Positions 1-12,425 are shown, numbered from the stretch's first letter. The stretch: DNA of 64,000 bases from Blastopirellula retiformator (GCF_007859755.1 NZ_SJPF01000003.1:930001-994000); one strand, 5' to 3'. Notes: generated from the sequence alone by a model not told the origin. Made by a program: numbers and translations.

Positions 1-917
1 GTCAGATAGTGAATGACATAGTCGCAAGTTTCGCGGGCAACACGAGCAAAATCTTCCCGATCGGTCGCGCGATAGGCGTCGACATAGATGCCGACGAGCA
101 GCGCATTGTCGTAGAGCATTTTTTCGAAGTGGGGAACGAGCCACTCGGCATCGACTGAATACCGCGCGAAGCCGCCGCCGAGATGATCGTAGATACCGCC
201 CCGAGCCATTTGGTCGAGGTTGTGCGTCACGATCTCCAGTGCGCGGCTGTCAGGCTTACGGCGACTGTAACGCAGGCAAACCGCCAGATCCATGGTGTGC
301 GGAAACTTCGGCGCTCCGCCGAAACCGCCGTGGTTGAAGTCATAGACCGATTCGAGGTACTTGTACGCCTGATCGAGCAGTTCGAGGCCGATCGCTTCGC
401 CGGAGTCTTCGGCCTGTCCAATCTCTTGCAGGCGTTCGGCGAATTTGTCGGATTGTTCGAGCGCAATCGCCCGGCGGTTTTGCCAGGCGTCCATCACCGC
501 CCGCAACACTTGGTCGAAGCCAGGCATGCCTGCCTTGGATGTTGGCGGCCAGTAGGTGCCGCCGAAGAACGGTTTCAGCTGCGGCGTTAGAAAGACCGAC
601 ATCGGCCAACCGCCGCGGCCGGTCAGCATCTGGACGGCGTTCATGTAGATCTGATCAAGATCGGGACGCTCTTCGCGGTCGACCTTGATCGAGATGAAGT
701 GCTCGTTCAGGTAGTCCGCGATCGCCGGGTTCTCGAAGCTTTCGTGCTCCATGACGTGACACCAATGACACGCCGAATAGCCAATCGACAGAAAGATCGG
801 CTTGTCCGCTTCGACCGCCTCCTCCAAAGCGGCCGCATCCCACGGACGCCAATGGACTGGGTTGGCGGCATGTTGCAGCAGGTAGGGACTCGACTCATTG
901 GCCAGGCGATTCGCCAT
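1..917 (-). CDS. DUF255 thioredoxin-like protein (YyaL/SSP411 family), 3' end outside window
   Basis: The minus strand is open from an ATG at 917 to the left edge, giving about 305 visible residues and no stop. The protein begins MANRLANESSPYLLQHA and has a thioredoxin-like C50-H-W-C53 motif inside a Gly-Tyr-Ser-Ala-Cys context. It continues with the family's conserved Gly-Gly-Trp-Pro and Gly-Gly-Phe-Gly-Gly-Ala-Pro-Lys blocks. This is the N-terminal DUF255 domain of the YyaL / spermatogenesis-associated-protein-20 family, which normally adds a C-terminal six-hairpin glycosidase-like domain. That domain would lie beyond the edge. The biochemical role of the family is not settled; a redox or chaperone function is inferred from the CXXC fold. 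It lies 56 bp downstream of panB on the same strand, so co-transcription is possible. Confidence 0.93.
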   Translation of the reverse strand, partial: MANRLANESSPYLLQHAANPVHWRPWDAAALEEAVEADKPIFLSIGYSACHWCHVMEHESFENPAIADYLNEHFISIKVDREERPDLDQIYMNAVQMLTGRGGWPMSVFLTPQLKPFFGGTYWPPTSKAGMPGFDQVLRAVMDAWQNRRAIALEQSDKFAERLQEIGQAEDSGEAIGLELLDQAYKYLESVYDFNHGGFGGAPKFPHTMDLAVCLRYSRRKPDSRALEIVTHNLDQMARGGIYDHLGGGFARYSVDAEWLVPHFEKMLYDNALLVGIYVDAYRATDREDFARVARETCDYVIHYL

Positions 918-973
918 GGTGATCTCCGGCGGGGCGGTGGACGCGAAAGAAAGGGAACCGATTGCGGCGGCGA

Positions 974-1783
974 TTATTTGAAACTTTGGGCTTCCGCCGG
1001 AAAGGCGCCGCTGCGGACTTCTTCGCAGTATTGTTTGGCGGCGGTCGAGATTTGCCCGCGAAGATCGGCGTACGCTTTGACGAACTTCGGCACATAGCCG
1101 CCGGTCAGGCCCAGCATGTCGTTGACGACCAGCACCTGGCCGTCGCAGCCGACGCCAGCGCCGATACCGATGGTAGGAATCGACAGTTCGGCCGAGATTT
1201 TTTCGGCCGATGAACGCGGAACACACTCCAGCACCATGCCGAAGGCCCCGGCGTTTTGGGCGGCCATGGCGTCGGCCATCAGCTGTTCTTCGTCGCGTTG
1301 TACTTTGTAGCCACCCATTTGCATCACCAGTTGGGGGCGAAGTCCGACGTGAGCCATGACCGGGATTCCTGCGGAGACGAGCCCGGCGATTACTTCCGCT
1401 TGCTCGACGCCCCCTTCCAGTTTGACCGCTTGGGCGCCGGTTTCTTTCAAGACGCGGCCCGCCGCTTCGATGGCGCTGTAAACGCCGAGGTGAAAGCTGG
1501 GAAACGGCAGATCGACGATCACCAGGGCTCGTTTCACCGCCCGGGCAACCATCTTGGCGTGATAGATCATCTCGTCGAGGGTGACCGGCAGCGTGGTGTC
1601 ATGTCCTTGAACGACCATCGAGAGGCTATCGCCAACCAGGATCGAGTCTACACCTGCTTCGTCGAGCAGCTGCGCCATGGTGTAGTCGTAGGCGGTGAGC
1701 ATCGAAAGTTTCTTGCCGTCCCGTTTCATTGCGACAAATTTGGGGACGGTGATGCGGTCCGAGGCTTGTTTGTGCGAGGACAT
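974..1783 (-). CDS. panB: 3-methyl-2-oxobutanoate hydroxymethyltransferase (PanB)
   Basis: The 269-residue product catalyses transfer of a hydroxymethyl group from 5,10-methylene-THF to 2-oxoisovalerate, giving ketopantoate, the first committed step of pantothenate and CoA synthesis in the cytosol. The family blocks are all present: LTAYDYTMAQ (about residues 29-38), VGDSLSMV with the metal-binding Asp52, VDLPF with Asp91, AHVGLRPQ, the LECVP segment holding the catalytic Glu, and IGIGAG. Length is normal for the family. The gene starts at an ATG and is divergent from the PAS-AraC regulator across about 220 bp; the DUF255 gene follows on the same strand. Function is assigned by recognised motifs with high confidence. 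Confidence 0.97.
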   Translation of the reverse strand: MSSHKQASDRITVPKFVAMKRDGKKLSMLTAYDYTMAQLLDEAGVDSILVGDSLSMVVQGHDTTLPVTLDEMIYHAKMVARAVKRALVIVDLPFPSFHLGVYSAIEAAGRVLKETGAQAVKLEGGVEQAEVIAGLVSAGIPVMAHVGLRPQLVMQMGGYKVQRDEEQLMADAMAAQNAGAFGMVLECVPRSSAEKISAELSIPTIGIGAGVGCDGQVLVVNDMLGLTGGYVPKFVKAYADLRGQISTAAKQYCEEVRSGAFPAEAQSFK

Positions 1784-2004
1784 TGGCGGCCAATCTTCTA
1801 TCTAAGGACTTGCGGCGAGAAGCGCCGTATTCACCTCAATTGTCGCCGCAGCGCCCAAATCGGGCAACCGCTGTCGCGACTGCGGTTGGACGAGAACGCC
1901 CACTTTTGGCGGGTCGCTTTTCGGTGGCCCTGAATCGTGCATAATTCGCCATAGCAGACAACTTTGTCTTCTCCAATTCTGGCGGCACTCATCAAGAGGC
2001 GGCG

Positions 2005-2754
2005 ATGTCCACCGAACTTCAGAGGCAGTTTTTCGAGCGGATGGGGACCCGGCATCAGCTGCAAAATCTGTATGACGCGCTGCCAGACGTCTTCTTCTTT
2101 ACGAAGAATCGAGAAAGCCGCATGATCTGGGCGAATCGGCAGCTGGTTCGCCGCTTGGGAGCCTCGGATGAGAAAGAGCTGATCGGCGCCTACGATTGGG
2201 AGTTTTTCCCCAAGGAGATCGCCGAAAAGTACCGAGCCGATGATTGCTATGTCATGGAGACAGGCCAGCAGATTCGCAACCGGGTCGAAGTTTTCTACGA
2301 CGAGACGAAGATTCTCGATTGGCATATCACCAGCAAGATGCCGGTCTACAGCGAGCATGGCGACGAGATTATCGGCGTCGCGGGAGTAATTCGTAGCTAC
2401 AAGGAAGGGCAGCGCTGGGCGGCGCCTGCATCGGAACTGGAGGATGTGGTCGAGTTCATGCGAACGTCGGCCGGCGCCAAGGCGACGATCGAAGAAATTG
2501 CAGAAAGGGCGCAGCTATCGACGCGGCAACTGAATCGCAAATTTCAGGCGGTGTTCGGAATGAGTGCCCGGGACTTCAAGATTCGCACACGACTGAACGC
2601 CGCGGCCCACGACCTGGCAAATTCTGATCACTCGATTCAGCAGATCGCGAAGGCGAACGAATTTTCGGATCAGAGCACCTTTAGTCGTCAGTTCCGCAAT
2701 CATATGGGAATGACTCCGCTGGAATATCGGCGGAGTTATCAGCGCGGCGGTTAG
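2005..2754 (+). CDS. PAS-domain AraC-family transcriptional regulator
   Basis: This 249-residue protein has an N-terminal PAS-like domain (about residues 15-130, with typical DALPDVFFFTKN and VAGVIRSY segments) and a C-terminal AraC double helix-turn-helix (about 150-245). The latter includes the conserved second-helix segment IQQIAKANEFSDQSTFSRQF and the family's closing MTPLEYRRSY. It probably binds DNA in response to a ligand or redox cue sensed by the PAS domain; the cue cannot be read from the sequence. Such PAS-AraC fusions are common in planctomycetes (recalled, not searched). It is divergent from panB and convergent with the 16S rRNA gene, with a strong hairpin between. Confidence 0.9.
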   Translation: MSTELQRQFFERMGTRHQLQNLYDALPDVFFFTKNRESRMIWANRQLVRRLGASDEKELIGAYDWEFFPKEIAEKYRADDCYVMETGQQIRNRVEVFYDETKILDWHITSKMPVYSEHGDEIIGVAGVIRSYKEGQRWAAPASELEDVVEFMRTSAGAKATIEEIAERAQLSTRQLNRKFQAVFGMSARDFKIRTRLNAAAHDLANSDHSIQQIAKANEFSDQSTFSRQFRNHMGMTPLEYRRSYQRGG

Positions 2755-2799
2755 TCTTGGAACTCGCTGTTTGCGCGAGCTGTGATCAGCGCATGCAAA

Positions 2800-2831
2800 A
2801 AACGGACGATAGATTTCTCTATCGTCCGTTT
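2800..2831. terminator. Bidirectional hairpin between the AraC gene and the 16S gene
   Basis: A perfect 14-bp stem (arms 2800-2813 and 2818-2831) closes a 4-nt loop, with A-rich sequence to its left and T-rich edges within the stem. It sits between the convergent PAS-AraC gene and the 3' end of the 16S gene, so it can end both transcripts. Confidence 0.85.
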
Positions 2832-2949
2832 CGTATAAAAATGGTTGTGACCAAGCTGAGTTGAGTGAGACTGTCCCAAGGTGATACGTCTAGTCGCGAT
2901 TACTCGCATCTAGAAGGAAGTGTGAGTCTTCCATGTCGTTCACCAGTTT

Positions 2950-4468
<1,519 letters not shown>

Positions 4469-4582
4469 TATATGCTTTAGCGGTCGGCCGAAGCGTCACG
4501 CATATGAGCAAAATTAAAGTGTTTGAACTGCTCTTTGCAAAACAATTCAAATTCAAGTTCATTGTGATTTGCTTCTACAAAG

Positions 4583-4598
4583 CTGTTCCGAGGAACAG
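4583..4598 (-). promoter_or_regulatory. Leader hairpin of the 16S transcript
   Basis: A 6-bp stem (CTGTTC / GAACAG) with a 4-nt loop lies in the 16S leader between the boxA-like site and the mature 5' end. Its position suits a boxB-like or processing hairpin; this role is inferred from location only. Confidence 0.4.
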
Positions 4599-4642
4599 TT
4601 CTGCGAAGCACAGCCTCACGCCGAACTCAACAGAGGTCACAA

Positions 4643-4660
4643 CCAAATTGTCAAAGATCA
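4643..4660 (-). promoter_or_regulatory. boxA-like antitermination site in the 16S leader
   Basis: On the minus strand this reads TGATCTTTGACAATTTGG, very close to the bacterial rRNA boxA consensus (TGCTCTTTAACA followed by ATTT). It lies about 175 bases before the mature 16S 5' end and about 70 bases after the predicted transcription start. NusB/NusE binding to boxA during rRNA synthesis is established in other bacteria; its use here is inferred. Confidence 0.65.
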
Positions 4661-4733
4661 ATGTCCGAGAAACGTTGTCTCTCGGTTTTGTGTTTCTCAC
4701 TGCCGTGGCCATTGCCTTCAAGTGAGACGGTCT

Positions 4734-4761
4734 ATCCTATCGGAATGGCGGTGGGCGTCAA
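4734..4761 (-). promoter_or_regulatory. Candidate sigma-70 promoter for 16S rRNA
   Basis: On the minus strand a TTGACG -35 (4761-4756) is followed after 16 bp by a TAGGAT -10 (4739-4734). This predicts a start near 4727 and a leader of about 260 nt containing the boxA-like site. It is the best promoter-like pair upstream of the 16S gene. Confidence 0.55.
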
Positions 4762-4805
4762 CGGGCCCAAAGCCATTTCGGGAAGATTTCGTGAATGGAA
4801 GCCGC

Positions 4806-4829
4806 AAAACCCTAGAAATACAGGGTTTT
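4806..4829. terminator. A/T-flanked hairpin upstream of the 16S promoter
   Basis: Arms AAAACCCT (4806-4813) and AGGGTTTT (4822-4829) enclose an 8-nt loop. It lies between the 16S promoter candidate and aroH. It could insulate the rRNA promoter or end a transcript, but no gene ends here. Confidence 0.4.
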
Positions 4830-4961
4830 CGGGGCTGAAGATTTTCGCAAAGTGGTCCATTTGCCTCGCTTGTTTCGTCCCTCTCAGCGGCTTTCATGCG
4901 GTCCAATTCATGGTTATGCTTGACCCTTGTTCCGATCCTCTATTTGCCAAAGCGTATTTGT

Positions 4962-5393
4962 ATGTCGATTGCCTGCCGAGGCGTCCGCGGCGCCACTACC
5001 GTCGATCACAATGATCGTGACGAGATCCTACGCGCGACGCGTGAACTATTAGCTCTGATGATTCGCCAGAACGGCATTGAAGGGCGGGATGTTGGCAGCG
5101 CGATCTTCACTGTGACCAGCGATTTGAACGCCGAGTTCCCCGCGCTGGCCGCTCGGCAGCTCGGCTGGATGGATGTTCCGCTGATCTGTACCCATGAAAT
5201 CAGCGTACCTGGGTCTCTACCGCTCTGTATTCGGATCATGCTCCACTGGAACACTGCTAAGTGTCAGAAGGAGATTCGGCACGTCTACATTAAGGAGGCG
5301 GTTCGACTGCGACCCGACCTTTCTGATCTTCCACCAGTCGATTGGAAGTCTCTCGAGGCTTGGATCGACGCCCAGATGTCAAACGTGAAGTAG
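4962..5393 (+). CDS. aroH: Chorismate mutase, AroH (monofunctional, trimeric) type
   Basis: The 143-residue product matches the Bacillus-type AroH fold, which converts chorismate to prephenate for Phe/Tyr synthesis. It starts with [10 protein letters not shown], where Arg9 corresponds to active-site Arg7 of the Bacillus enzyme. It also has C77-T-H-E80 (equivalent to Cys75 and Glu78), LCIR91IML (equivalent to Arg90) and IRHVY109 (equivalent to Tyr108), and ends with the usual AVRLRPDL block. The ATG at 4962 is chosen because homology begins there; the frame is open further upstream but that extension is not family-like. No strong ribosome-binding site is seen. It is isolated on the plus strand, divergent from the 16S gene. 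Confidence 0.93.
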   Translation: MSIACRGVRGATTVDHNDRDEILRATRELLALMIRQNGIEGRDVGSAIFTVTSDLNAEFPALAARQLGWMDVPLICTHEISVPGSLPLCIRIMLHWNTAKCQKEIRHVYIKEAVRLRPDLSDLPPVDWKSLEAWIDAQMSNVK

Positions 5394-5771
5394 CGCGTTG
5401 CGGGGGATGTGACTGCATTGATGTGAATGCAAGTTCTTATTTGGTTGTAGTTTAGGTCTGTTTTCGGGCCAAGCCTGCTAGCGTGCCCCTCAAGATTCTG
5501 GCTTTTCTTTGGCACGCAAATCGCAACCCATTCTTAACTGAGTGCGTAATGCCCAGTATTGCCTGTTCGGGACGCAGTACTGTGATTCCTGATAAGGCAG
5601 TTGCCTGAAATTATCGCAACTTATGACCGTCTCGTTTTATTCTTGGATTGAAGCTGCCTATAATTAACGATATATTTACAAAGAAATCATCTTGATTTAA
5701 TTCGCAGTCCAATCCGTGATTTCGGATCACTGCGTGGGCAAGGATTGCCAGTTCTACAAGGAGACGATGCC
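5394..5771. other. Intergenic region between aroH and the C39-like gene
   Basis: About 380 bases without a convincing gene. A TATAAT hexamer at 5659-5664 is a possible -10 for the downstream gene, but no good -35 lies at the right distance. The region is visibly A/T-richer than its surroundings towards its right end. Confidence 0.5.
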
Positions 5772-6683
5772 GTGACCGATATGTACATCGCCTACGCGAT
5801 TGTCACTTGGCTCTCTTTGACCGCGTTTTTCGCGGTGCGGTCGCTCTCCAGGCAGTGGACGCCGCTCGTTCTGGACATCGCGGCGGCGGTCGTGGTGTTG
5901 GCGATCGCAGGCTACGCGTGGTTCTTGTGGGATAACGAGGTCATGGCGAAGTGGCTTCCGTTTTCTTCCTTGATGGTGCTGGGGAATTGGTTTCCGATGG
6001 GCGCGGCCGTGATGGCGGCGATTGTCTCGAATCGACTGAAAGAACAAGGGGCGCGTCGGGCATTGCCGATGGGGGCCATGCTGTGCGTTGGCGGTTTTTC
6101 GTCGGTCTACTTGGTTCTTGGCGCCGCGCCGCAATGCGGCGATTTGTGGAGCCGCGACGGCATCTGCTTTCAAACGACTCAGAAGACCTGCTCCGCCGCT
6201 TGTGCGGCGACGTTGCTCGGGCAGTATGGTCTGCCAGCATCGGAGCAGGAGATGGCCGAACTCTGCTTCACGCGGAAGGGGACTTCCTGGAAAGGGGTTT
6301 ATCGCGGCCTGAAGCTGAAAACCACAGGCTCAGGGCTCGACGTTTCGGCCGACAAAATCAGCTTCGATCAGCTTGCCCAGCTCGATCGCCCGGTCTTGAT
6401 CCAGGTTGGCATCCAGCAGTGGGAGTCGTTTGGCAATTCGCACGGGATCGAGCTCGAAGAAGGTTGGACGCCGGGGACGATGCACTCGGTGATCTGCCTG
6501 GGGGTGATCAATGATGACCAGGTCTTGATCGCTGACCCGAACCCGGCGATCGGTATCGAAGTCTGGCCGCGCGAGTCGCTGGAGCGTCTGTGGCAAGGCA
6601 AGGCGCTCTACCTGACTGAAAAGGGGGAGAGCCACGCAGGTTTGATCGGCGACAATCTGCGCGACCTGTACGTCATCCGCTAG
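5772..6683 (+). CDS. Membrane-anchored C39-like cysteine peptidase
   Basis: The start is taken as GTG at 5772 because an AAGGAG lies 8 nt upstream (5758-5763), giving 303 residues. The N-terminal 120 residues contain about four hydrophobic segments. The C-terminal part is a papain-like peptidase C39-type domain: a Gln/Cys pair in TQKTC140SAAC, a His in GTMH238SVICLG, and an Asp in LIAD255PN, in the expected order Cys-His-Asp. Such domains cleave double-glycine leaders in bacteriocin exporters, but no ABC transporter domain or nearby small secreted peptide is visible, so the substrate is unknown. It runs convergently into the formyl-THF cyclo-ligase gene, overlapping it by 4 bp at the stops (6680-6683). 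Confidence 0.8.
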   Translation: MTDMYIAYAIVTWLSLTAFFAVRSLSRQWTPLVLDIAAAVVVLAIAGYAWFLWDNEVMAKWLPFSSLMVLGNWFPMGAAVMAAIVSNRLKEQGARRALPMGAMLCVGGFSSVYLVLGAAPQCGDLWSRDGICFQTTQKTCSAACAATLLGQYGLPASEQEMAELCFTRKGTSWKGVYRGLKLKTTGSGLDVSADKISFDQLAQLDRPVLIQVGIQQWESFGNSHGIELEEGWTPGTMHSVICLGVINDDQVLIADPNPAIGIEVWPRESLERLWQGKALYLTEKGESHAGLIGDNLRDLYVIR

Positions 6684-7270
6684 CGGAACGCGCGGCAATC
6701 GATCAGGCGATTCTCGGTGATCAGCGTGTCGACTGGCAGGTCGTGCGGCTCCGTCGGCACGTCATCGACAAGTTGACATTCGAACGCGAGTGCGCATCTT
6801 TCCGTCTCCGGCGCCAGTTCTGCAAGCAGGCGATCGAAGTATCCTTTGCCATAGCCGATACGATTGCCGCGAAGGTCGAGGACCGCGCCCGGCAGAATGG
6901 CCAAGTCGATCACTGCTGGGGCAATCCGTCGCGAATCTCGAAGTTCAGCCTTAGGTTCTAGAATTCCGAAGCGACCAGACGCGAGTTCGCTGAGGTCGGT
7001 TAAATGAAATAGGCCTAGCTGTTCGTCGTCGATGCAGTAGGCAACGACCAGCCGCTTGCCGGTTGAAAGCAACTCGGGCAGTATCGGGCGCGTATCGACT
7101 TCGCTACGCGCGGCGACGTAGCAGAGTATCGTCTCGGCCTGGCGAAACGCGTCCCAATCCGAGAGCCGGATCGCGATCCGCTTGCTCCGCTCAGGGCGGT
7201 CTTTCAGGGCGTTACGTGCGGCTAAGTGCTGCTGGCGTAGGGTCGACTTGCTGGGAGACGCAGAAGGCAC
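6680..7270 (-). CDS. 5-formyltetrahydrofolate cyclo-ligase
   Basis: This 196-residue enzyme uses ATP to convert 5-formyl-THF to 5,10-methenyl-THF, returning the stored folate to one-carbon metabolism. The family signature GYGKGYFD is at about residues 139-146, preceded by the LAILPGAVLD strand. An N-terminal Lys-Ser-Thr-Leu-Arg segment matches the substrate-binding start of the family. GTG at 7270 is chosen because the longer upstream frame runs antisense-like through the end of the preceding gene; it starts 14 bp after that gene's stop. No clear ribosome-binding site is visible, so translation may be coupled to the zinc-ribbon gene upstream. Confidence 0.9.
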   Translation of the reverse strand: MPSASPSKSTLRQQHLAARNALKDRPERSKRIAIRLSDWDAFRQAETILCYVAARSEVDTRPILPELLSTGKRLVVAYCIDDEQLGLFHLTDLSELASGRFGILEPKAELRDSRRIAPAVIDLAILPGAVLDLRGNRIGYGKGYFDRLLAELAPETERCALAFECQLVDDVPTEPHDLPVDTLITENRLIDCRAFR

Positions 7271-7284
7271 GGCGGTAGTGGGCG

Positions 7285-7851
7285 TTAAGGAACGAACGAC
7301 GGAAACAAAGGGCGACCAAAAAAATGGTCGTGCAAGGCGATGCTCGTGCGGAAAGAGCCGACCAGTAGCAGCAGGATGATCAGCAGCAACAGGAGCCAGA
7401 CGTGGCGGCCTGGAATCGAACCCGCTCGCCAAATCAAGAGGCCGATCCCGGCAATGGCAAACGGGACGCCGAAAATTGTGACCAGGCAGAGCATCGCACC
7501 CAGTCCGCCCAGGCAAAGCCCGATGCCGGTCCAGGGGATCGGACGTGCGTCCGTCGCGGATTCTTTCGTCGCTTGGAAGGGGGAGTCGAGCTTGAGCGGC
7601 GCTGGCGGCTTCTCCGCGATCTCGGCGGTCACAATCTCGCCTTCGGCCTCTTCTGGCGTCGTCGTCGCGACGATTGGTTCGCCATCTGCGGGCGAAGCGG
7701 AGTTTTCACGCAGGTACTCGCGCAAGACGGGGGATCGCCGCACAGGCGGCATGTCGGCCAACGCGTCGACTTCAAACTCTCGGCCGCACCGCCAGCAACG
7801 ATTGACGGCGCCGATCAGCTCTTCTCCGCAATTGCTGCAAATGGTCGCCAC
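7285..7851 (-). CDS. Zinc-ribbon membrane protein of unknown function
   Basis: The 188-residue product begins with a zinc-ribbon: C5-x2-C8 and C19-x2-C22. An acidic, Pro/Ala-rich linker (about 30-105) follows, then two hydrophobic segments (about 107-141) and a third, extremely Leu/Ile-rich one (about 150-167). Short proteins with an N-terminal zinc-ribbon and C-terminal membrane segments are frequent in planctomycetes and are usually annotated as hypothetical; I do not recognise a function. It lies 14 bp upstream of the cyclo-ligase on the same strand. Confidence 0.75.
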   Translation of the reverse strand: MATICSNCGEELIGAVNRCWRCGREFEVDALADMPPVRRSPVLREYLRENSASPADGEPIVATTTPEEAEGEIVTAEIAEKPPAPLKLDSPFQATKESATDARPIPWTGIGLCLGGLGAMLCLVTIFGVPFAIAGIGLLIWRAGSIPGRHVWLLLLLIILLLLVGSFRTSIALHDHFFGRPLFPSFVP

Positions 7852-7961
7852 GCAGATTCGCTCATGGAAGGAAGGCAGGGGTTCGATTCATCCTTGCTAG
7901 TAGCGTAATCGATATCGAGCGGTGTCGCGAGCAAGCGGCGACGGGGGTGAGAAAAAGAAAA

Positions 7962-7992
7962 AAGCCCCGCTCGCACGGGGCGAGCAGGGCTT
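7962..7992 (-). terminator. Intrinsic terminator of fusA
   Basis: Read on the minus strand, a 12-bp stem (7992-7981 with 7973-7962, one G-U pair) closes a 7-nt loop. It is followed by a T-rich run TTTTTTCTTTTT (7961-7950). It begins 28 bases after the fusA stop, a standard rho-independent terminator. Confidence 0.9.
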
Positions 7993-8020
7993 CTTCGTAT
8001 TAGGAAGGCCGTGGCGAAGA

Positions 8021-10108
<2,088 letters not shown>

Positions 10109-10580
10109 AGTAAAGGAGTTCAAAAAAGGTCGAGGTTGAAGGAAAACAACGGAAGCGCGAGCGCTCTGAAATCGTGGGTTCCGACGCAGGTCGGGAGAGA
10201 GAGGTCCCTAGGGACGGAGCCGTAGCGTATAGACCTGCGCGAGACAATCTTAATGGATTGGGCGAAACGGACTAGGTCACTTGTGCCGTCCGTTGGCAGC
10301 GCATGTCAAACGCCGGGCTAGGCGCGAATTCCTGGACCGACCGTGATCGGGCGGCGTTTTGGCAGTCGAGTTTCCACGATGGAAAACATAGGAATCGCGT
10401 CTCGCAAAATCGTAAGTGCTTCAGAACTACGGCTTTAGATAGGGATGTCGCCGTTCGTCAAGCGTGGTGAAGGGCAATGGCATCCATCCTTCCATTATCC
10501 CCATCTGTTCCGCAAAGTCTAGCCAAGAACCTGCCGTCCGGGTAGACGAAATTCATTCACTTTTTACTTAGAAGCGGTAA
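10109..10580. other. Intergenic region upstream of fusA
   Basis: About 470 bases hold no supported gene. It must contain the fusA promoter and leader, but no convincing -35/-10 pair was found. A CTCCCGACC / GGTCGGGAG-like stretch and several short repeats are present but form no clear structure. Confidence 0.4.
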
Positions 10581-11648
10581 TTACCGGGAAGGTTCGCGAA
10601 ATGGCTGCTGAGATTTATAGAGCTTGATGCGAGCGTCAATTTGCTCTGCGTGCGGCTCGGTGGCGATTGCTTTCGCCTGTTCAGCGGTCTGGGCCGCCTC
10701 GTCGAATTGTCCCAGGTTGGCCTGGGCCGCCGCGACCGTGTCCAGGTACCGCGCGTCGGGCGATTCGAGCTGAGCCGCCGCTTCGGCTGCGAACTGCATC
10801 GCCTGTTCTGGGTTGCGCAGATCGGCCTGCGGACAGGTGGCCAGCACCCAAGCCAGGCCCTGTTTGACGCGAGCCGACTCCGAATCGAGTTGCAAGGCCT
10901 GGCGGTAATCGCGGATCGCCCGGTCCCAATAGCCGAGGTCGCTGTAGGCGTCGGCTCGATTGGCGTACCCGAGCGGATCCTGCGGCGCCAGGCGGATCGC
11001 CTGGCCGAAGTCGGCGAGCGCGGCCTGGTAGTTTTCGGCCAGATATTGGGCATTTCCGCGGCTGTTGAAGGCCCCAGGGTCGGTCGACTTCAGCTGGATC
11101 GCCCGGTTGTAGTCGGAAATCGCCTGACGGACCCGCCCGGCCTGATAGTTGAGTTCGCCCCGGTTAAACCAGGCGTTGGCGTACTTGGGATTCAGCTCAA
11201 TGGCCAAGTTAAAGTCTTCGAGGGCCTCGTCGCTTTTCCCAGCGGCGGCTAGACTGACGGCGCGATTGTGGACGGCGGAAGCCATTTTCGGTTGGAGTTT
11301 GACGGCGGCGTCGAAATCGGCGAGCGCCGCCTGGTCGAGCTTTGCCATCTCGGCCGGATCGCTGGCCTGGGCCGCCTTGTCGGCGAGCGCTTCGCCCCGT
11401 TTGTTGTGCGCCCAGGCTTTTAGCTGGGTGAAGTATTGCGCGTGTTCACTCGGCAACTCCAGCGTCTCGGCTTCGTCGCAGACGCTAATTATGGCGGCGA
11501 ATTCTTCTTCCCCTTTCGCCGATTTCACCAGGCCTGAGGCGGTGCGGACAAGCTCGTTGATCTGCGGAGCGTCGTCGGCCCGCAGCGAAGAAGGGGCAGC
11601 GCAAGTGAGCGAAACGGCGATGGTGAGAATCAAAAGGAGTGCGCGCAT
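10581..11648 (-). CDS. Secreted TPR-repeat protein
   Basis: The 355-residue product starts at ATG 11648 with a signal peptide (MRALLLILTIAVSLTCA..., likely cleaved near SLRADD). It continues with a helical region and about five tetratricopeptide repeats of the form A-x-x-N-R-A/G-x2-Y-x3-G-x2-x2-A-I-x-D-Y/F-x-x-A-I-x-L (for example NPKYANAWFNRGELNYQAG). A last repeat falls around VAAAQANLGQFDEAAQ. A much longer open frame continues upstream, but it crosses the response-regulator gene in antisense and is rejected. TPR proteins mediate protein contacts; the partner is unknown. It is divergent from the response regulator. Confidence 0.88.
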   Translation of the reverse strand: MRALLLILTIAVSLTCAAPSSLRADDAPQINELVRTASGLVKSAKGEEEFAAIISVCDEAETLELPSEHAQYFTQLKAWAHNKRGEALADKAAQASDPAEMAKLDQAALADFDAAVKLQPKMASAVHNRAVSLAAAGKSDEALEDFNLAIELNPKYANAWFNRGELNYQAGRVRQAISDYNRAIQLKSTDPGAFNSRGNAQYLAENYQAALADFGQAIRLAPQDPLGYANRADAYSDLGYWDRAIRDYRQALQLDSESARVKQGLAWVLATCPQADLRNPEQAMQFAAEAAAQLESPDARYLDTVAAAQANLGQFDEAAQTAEQAKAIATEPHAEQIDARIKLYKSQQPFREPSR

Positions 11649-11880
11649 GTTTACATCCGGGGCTGAGATAAAGTGCGACGGCGAAAGAACTTCTATCTTC
11701 CAAAGTAACGCGCATAGCGGGTGCGATCCAGCTGGATGGCGATGATTGCAACGAATGGGGCGACTTTGAGGCGAAACGGGGACGAGGATGTTTCTTTTTC
11801 GCAACCGTTTCCTTTTGACACCAAATGTCCGTGGGGTAGCGTTGAGCATCGTGAAAGTGCGCACAATGGAGGTAGTGACG

Positions 11881-12312
11881 ATGATTATGGAGAGCACCCC
11901 CGAGCTCGATCCAGTTTCTGAGTGTGGTGGATCCCGAGGTCGCGTACTGATTTGCGACGACGACTGGTCGCAACGCGAGGTGCTGTCGCTGATCTTGCGA
12001 AAAAATGGGTTTGAGACGCTCGATACCGGGCTGGGTGACGAATGTCGGCGGTACGCTGCCAGCGAACAAATCTCGGCCGTTTTGCTGGACATTGACCTGC
12101 CAGACGCCAATGGCCTCGACATTTGCGAAGAGTTGGCTGACGCTCAGGCGACCTACCAAGTGCCAATTATCGTGATCAGCGGCATGGATCAAGCCGATAT
12201 CGTTCGCACTGCGCGACGCAACGGAGCCCGGTTTTTCCTGCAGAAACCGTATGATCCAGCCGCGGTGATCGCCCTGCTAGAGCGTTCCCTTGATGAGACT
12301 TCTCCTTGGTAA
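11881..12312 (+). CDS. Single-domain response regulator (CheY-like)
   Basis: This 143-residue receiver domain has the acidic triad C-D26-D27-D28, the phospho-acceptor Asp70 in LLDIDLPDANGLD, Ser100 in VIVISG, and Lys122 in LQKPYD. There is no output domain. It therefore acts by phosphorylation-dependent protein contact or as a phosphate relay; no histidine kinase is nearby. The start is fixed by a GGAGGT 7 nt before ATG 11881. A TTGACA hexamer at 11815-11820 is a possible -35 without a good -10. Confidence 0.92.
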   Translation: MIMESTPELDPVSECGGSRGRVLICDDDWSQREVLSLILRKNGFETLDTGLGDECRRYAASEQISAVLLDIDLPDANGLDICEELADAQATYQVPIIVISGMDQADIVRTARRNGARFFLQKPYDPAAVIALLERSLDETSPW

Positions 12313-12425
12313 ACGGCTTTAGGTGGTTGATAAGAGGGTGGGAGGTTTGATATCCTATCCTCCTTCGACTCAACATTAAGTTTTGAAGCGGGGCCCTTAG
12401 CGTCCCGAGACGTTCGGAGAAGTTC

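Noticed and set aside
7861-7920. T-arm-like GGGGTTCGATTC as a tRNA
   Set aside because: No acceptor stem or anticodon arm can be built around it.
10581-12122. 513-residue version of the TPR protein
   Set aside because: The extra N-terminal part runs antisense through the response-regulator gene; the signal peptide begins at ATG 11648.
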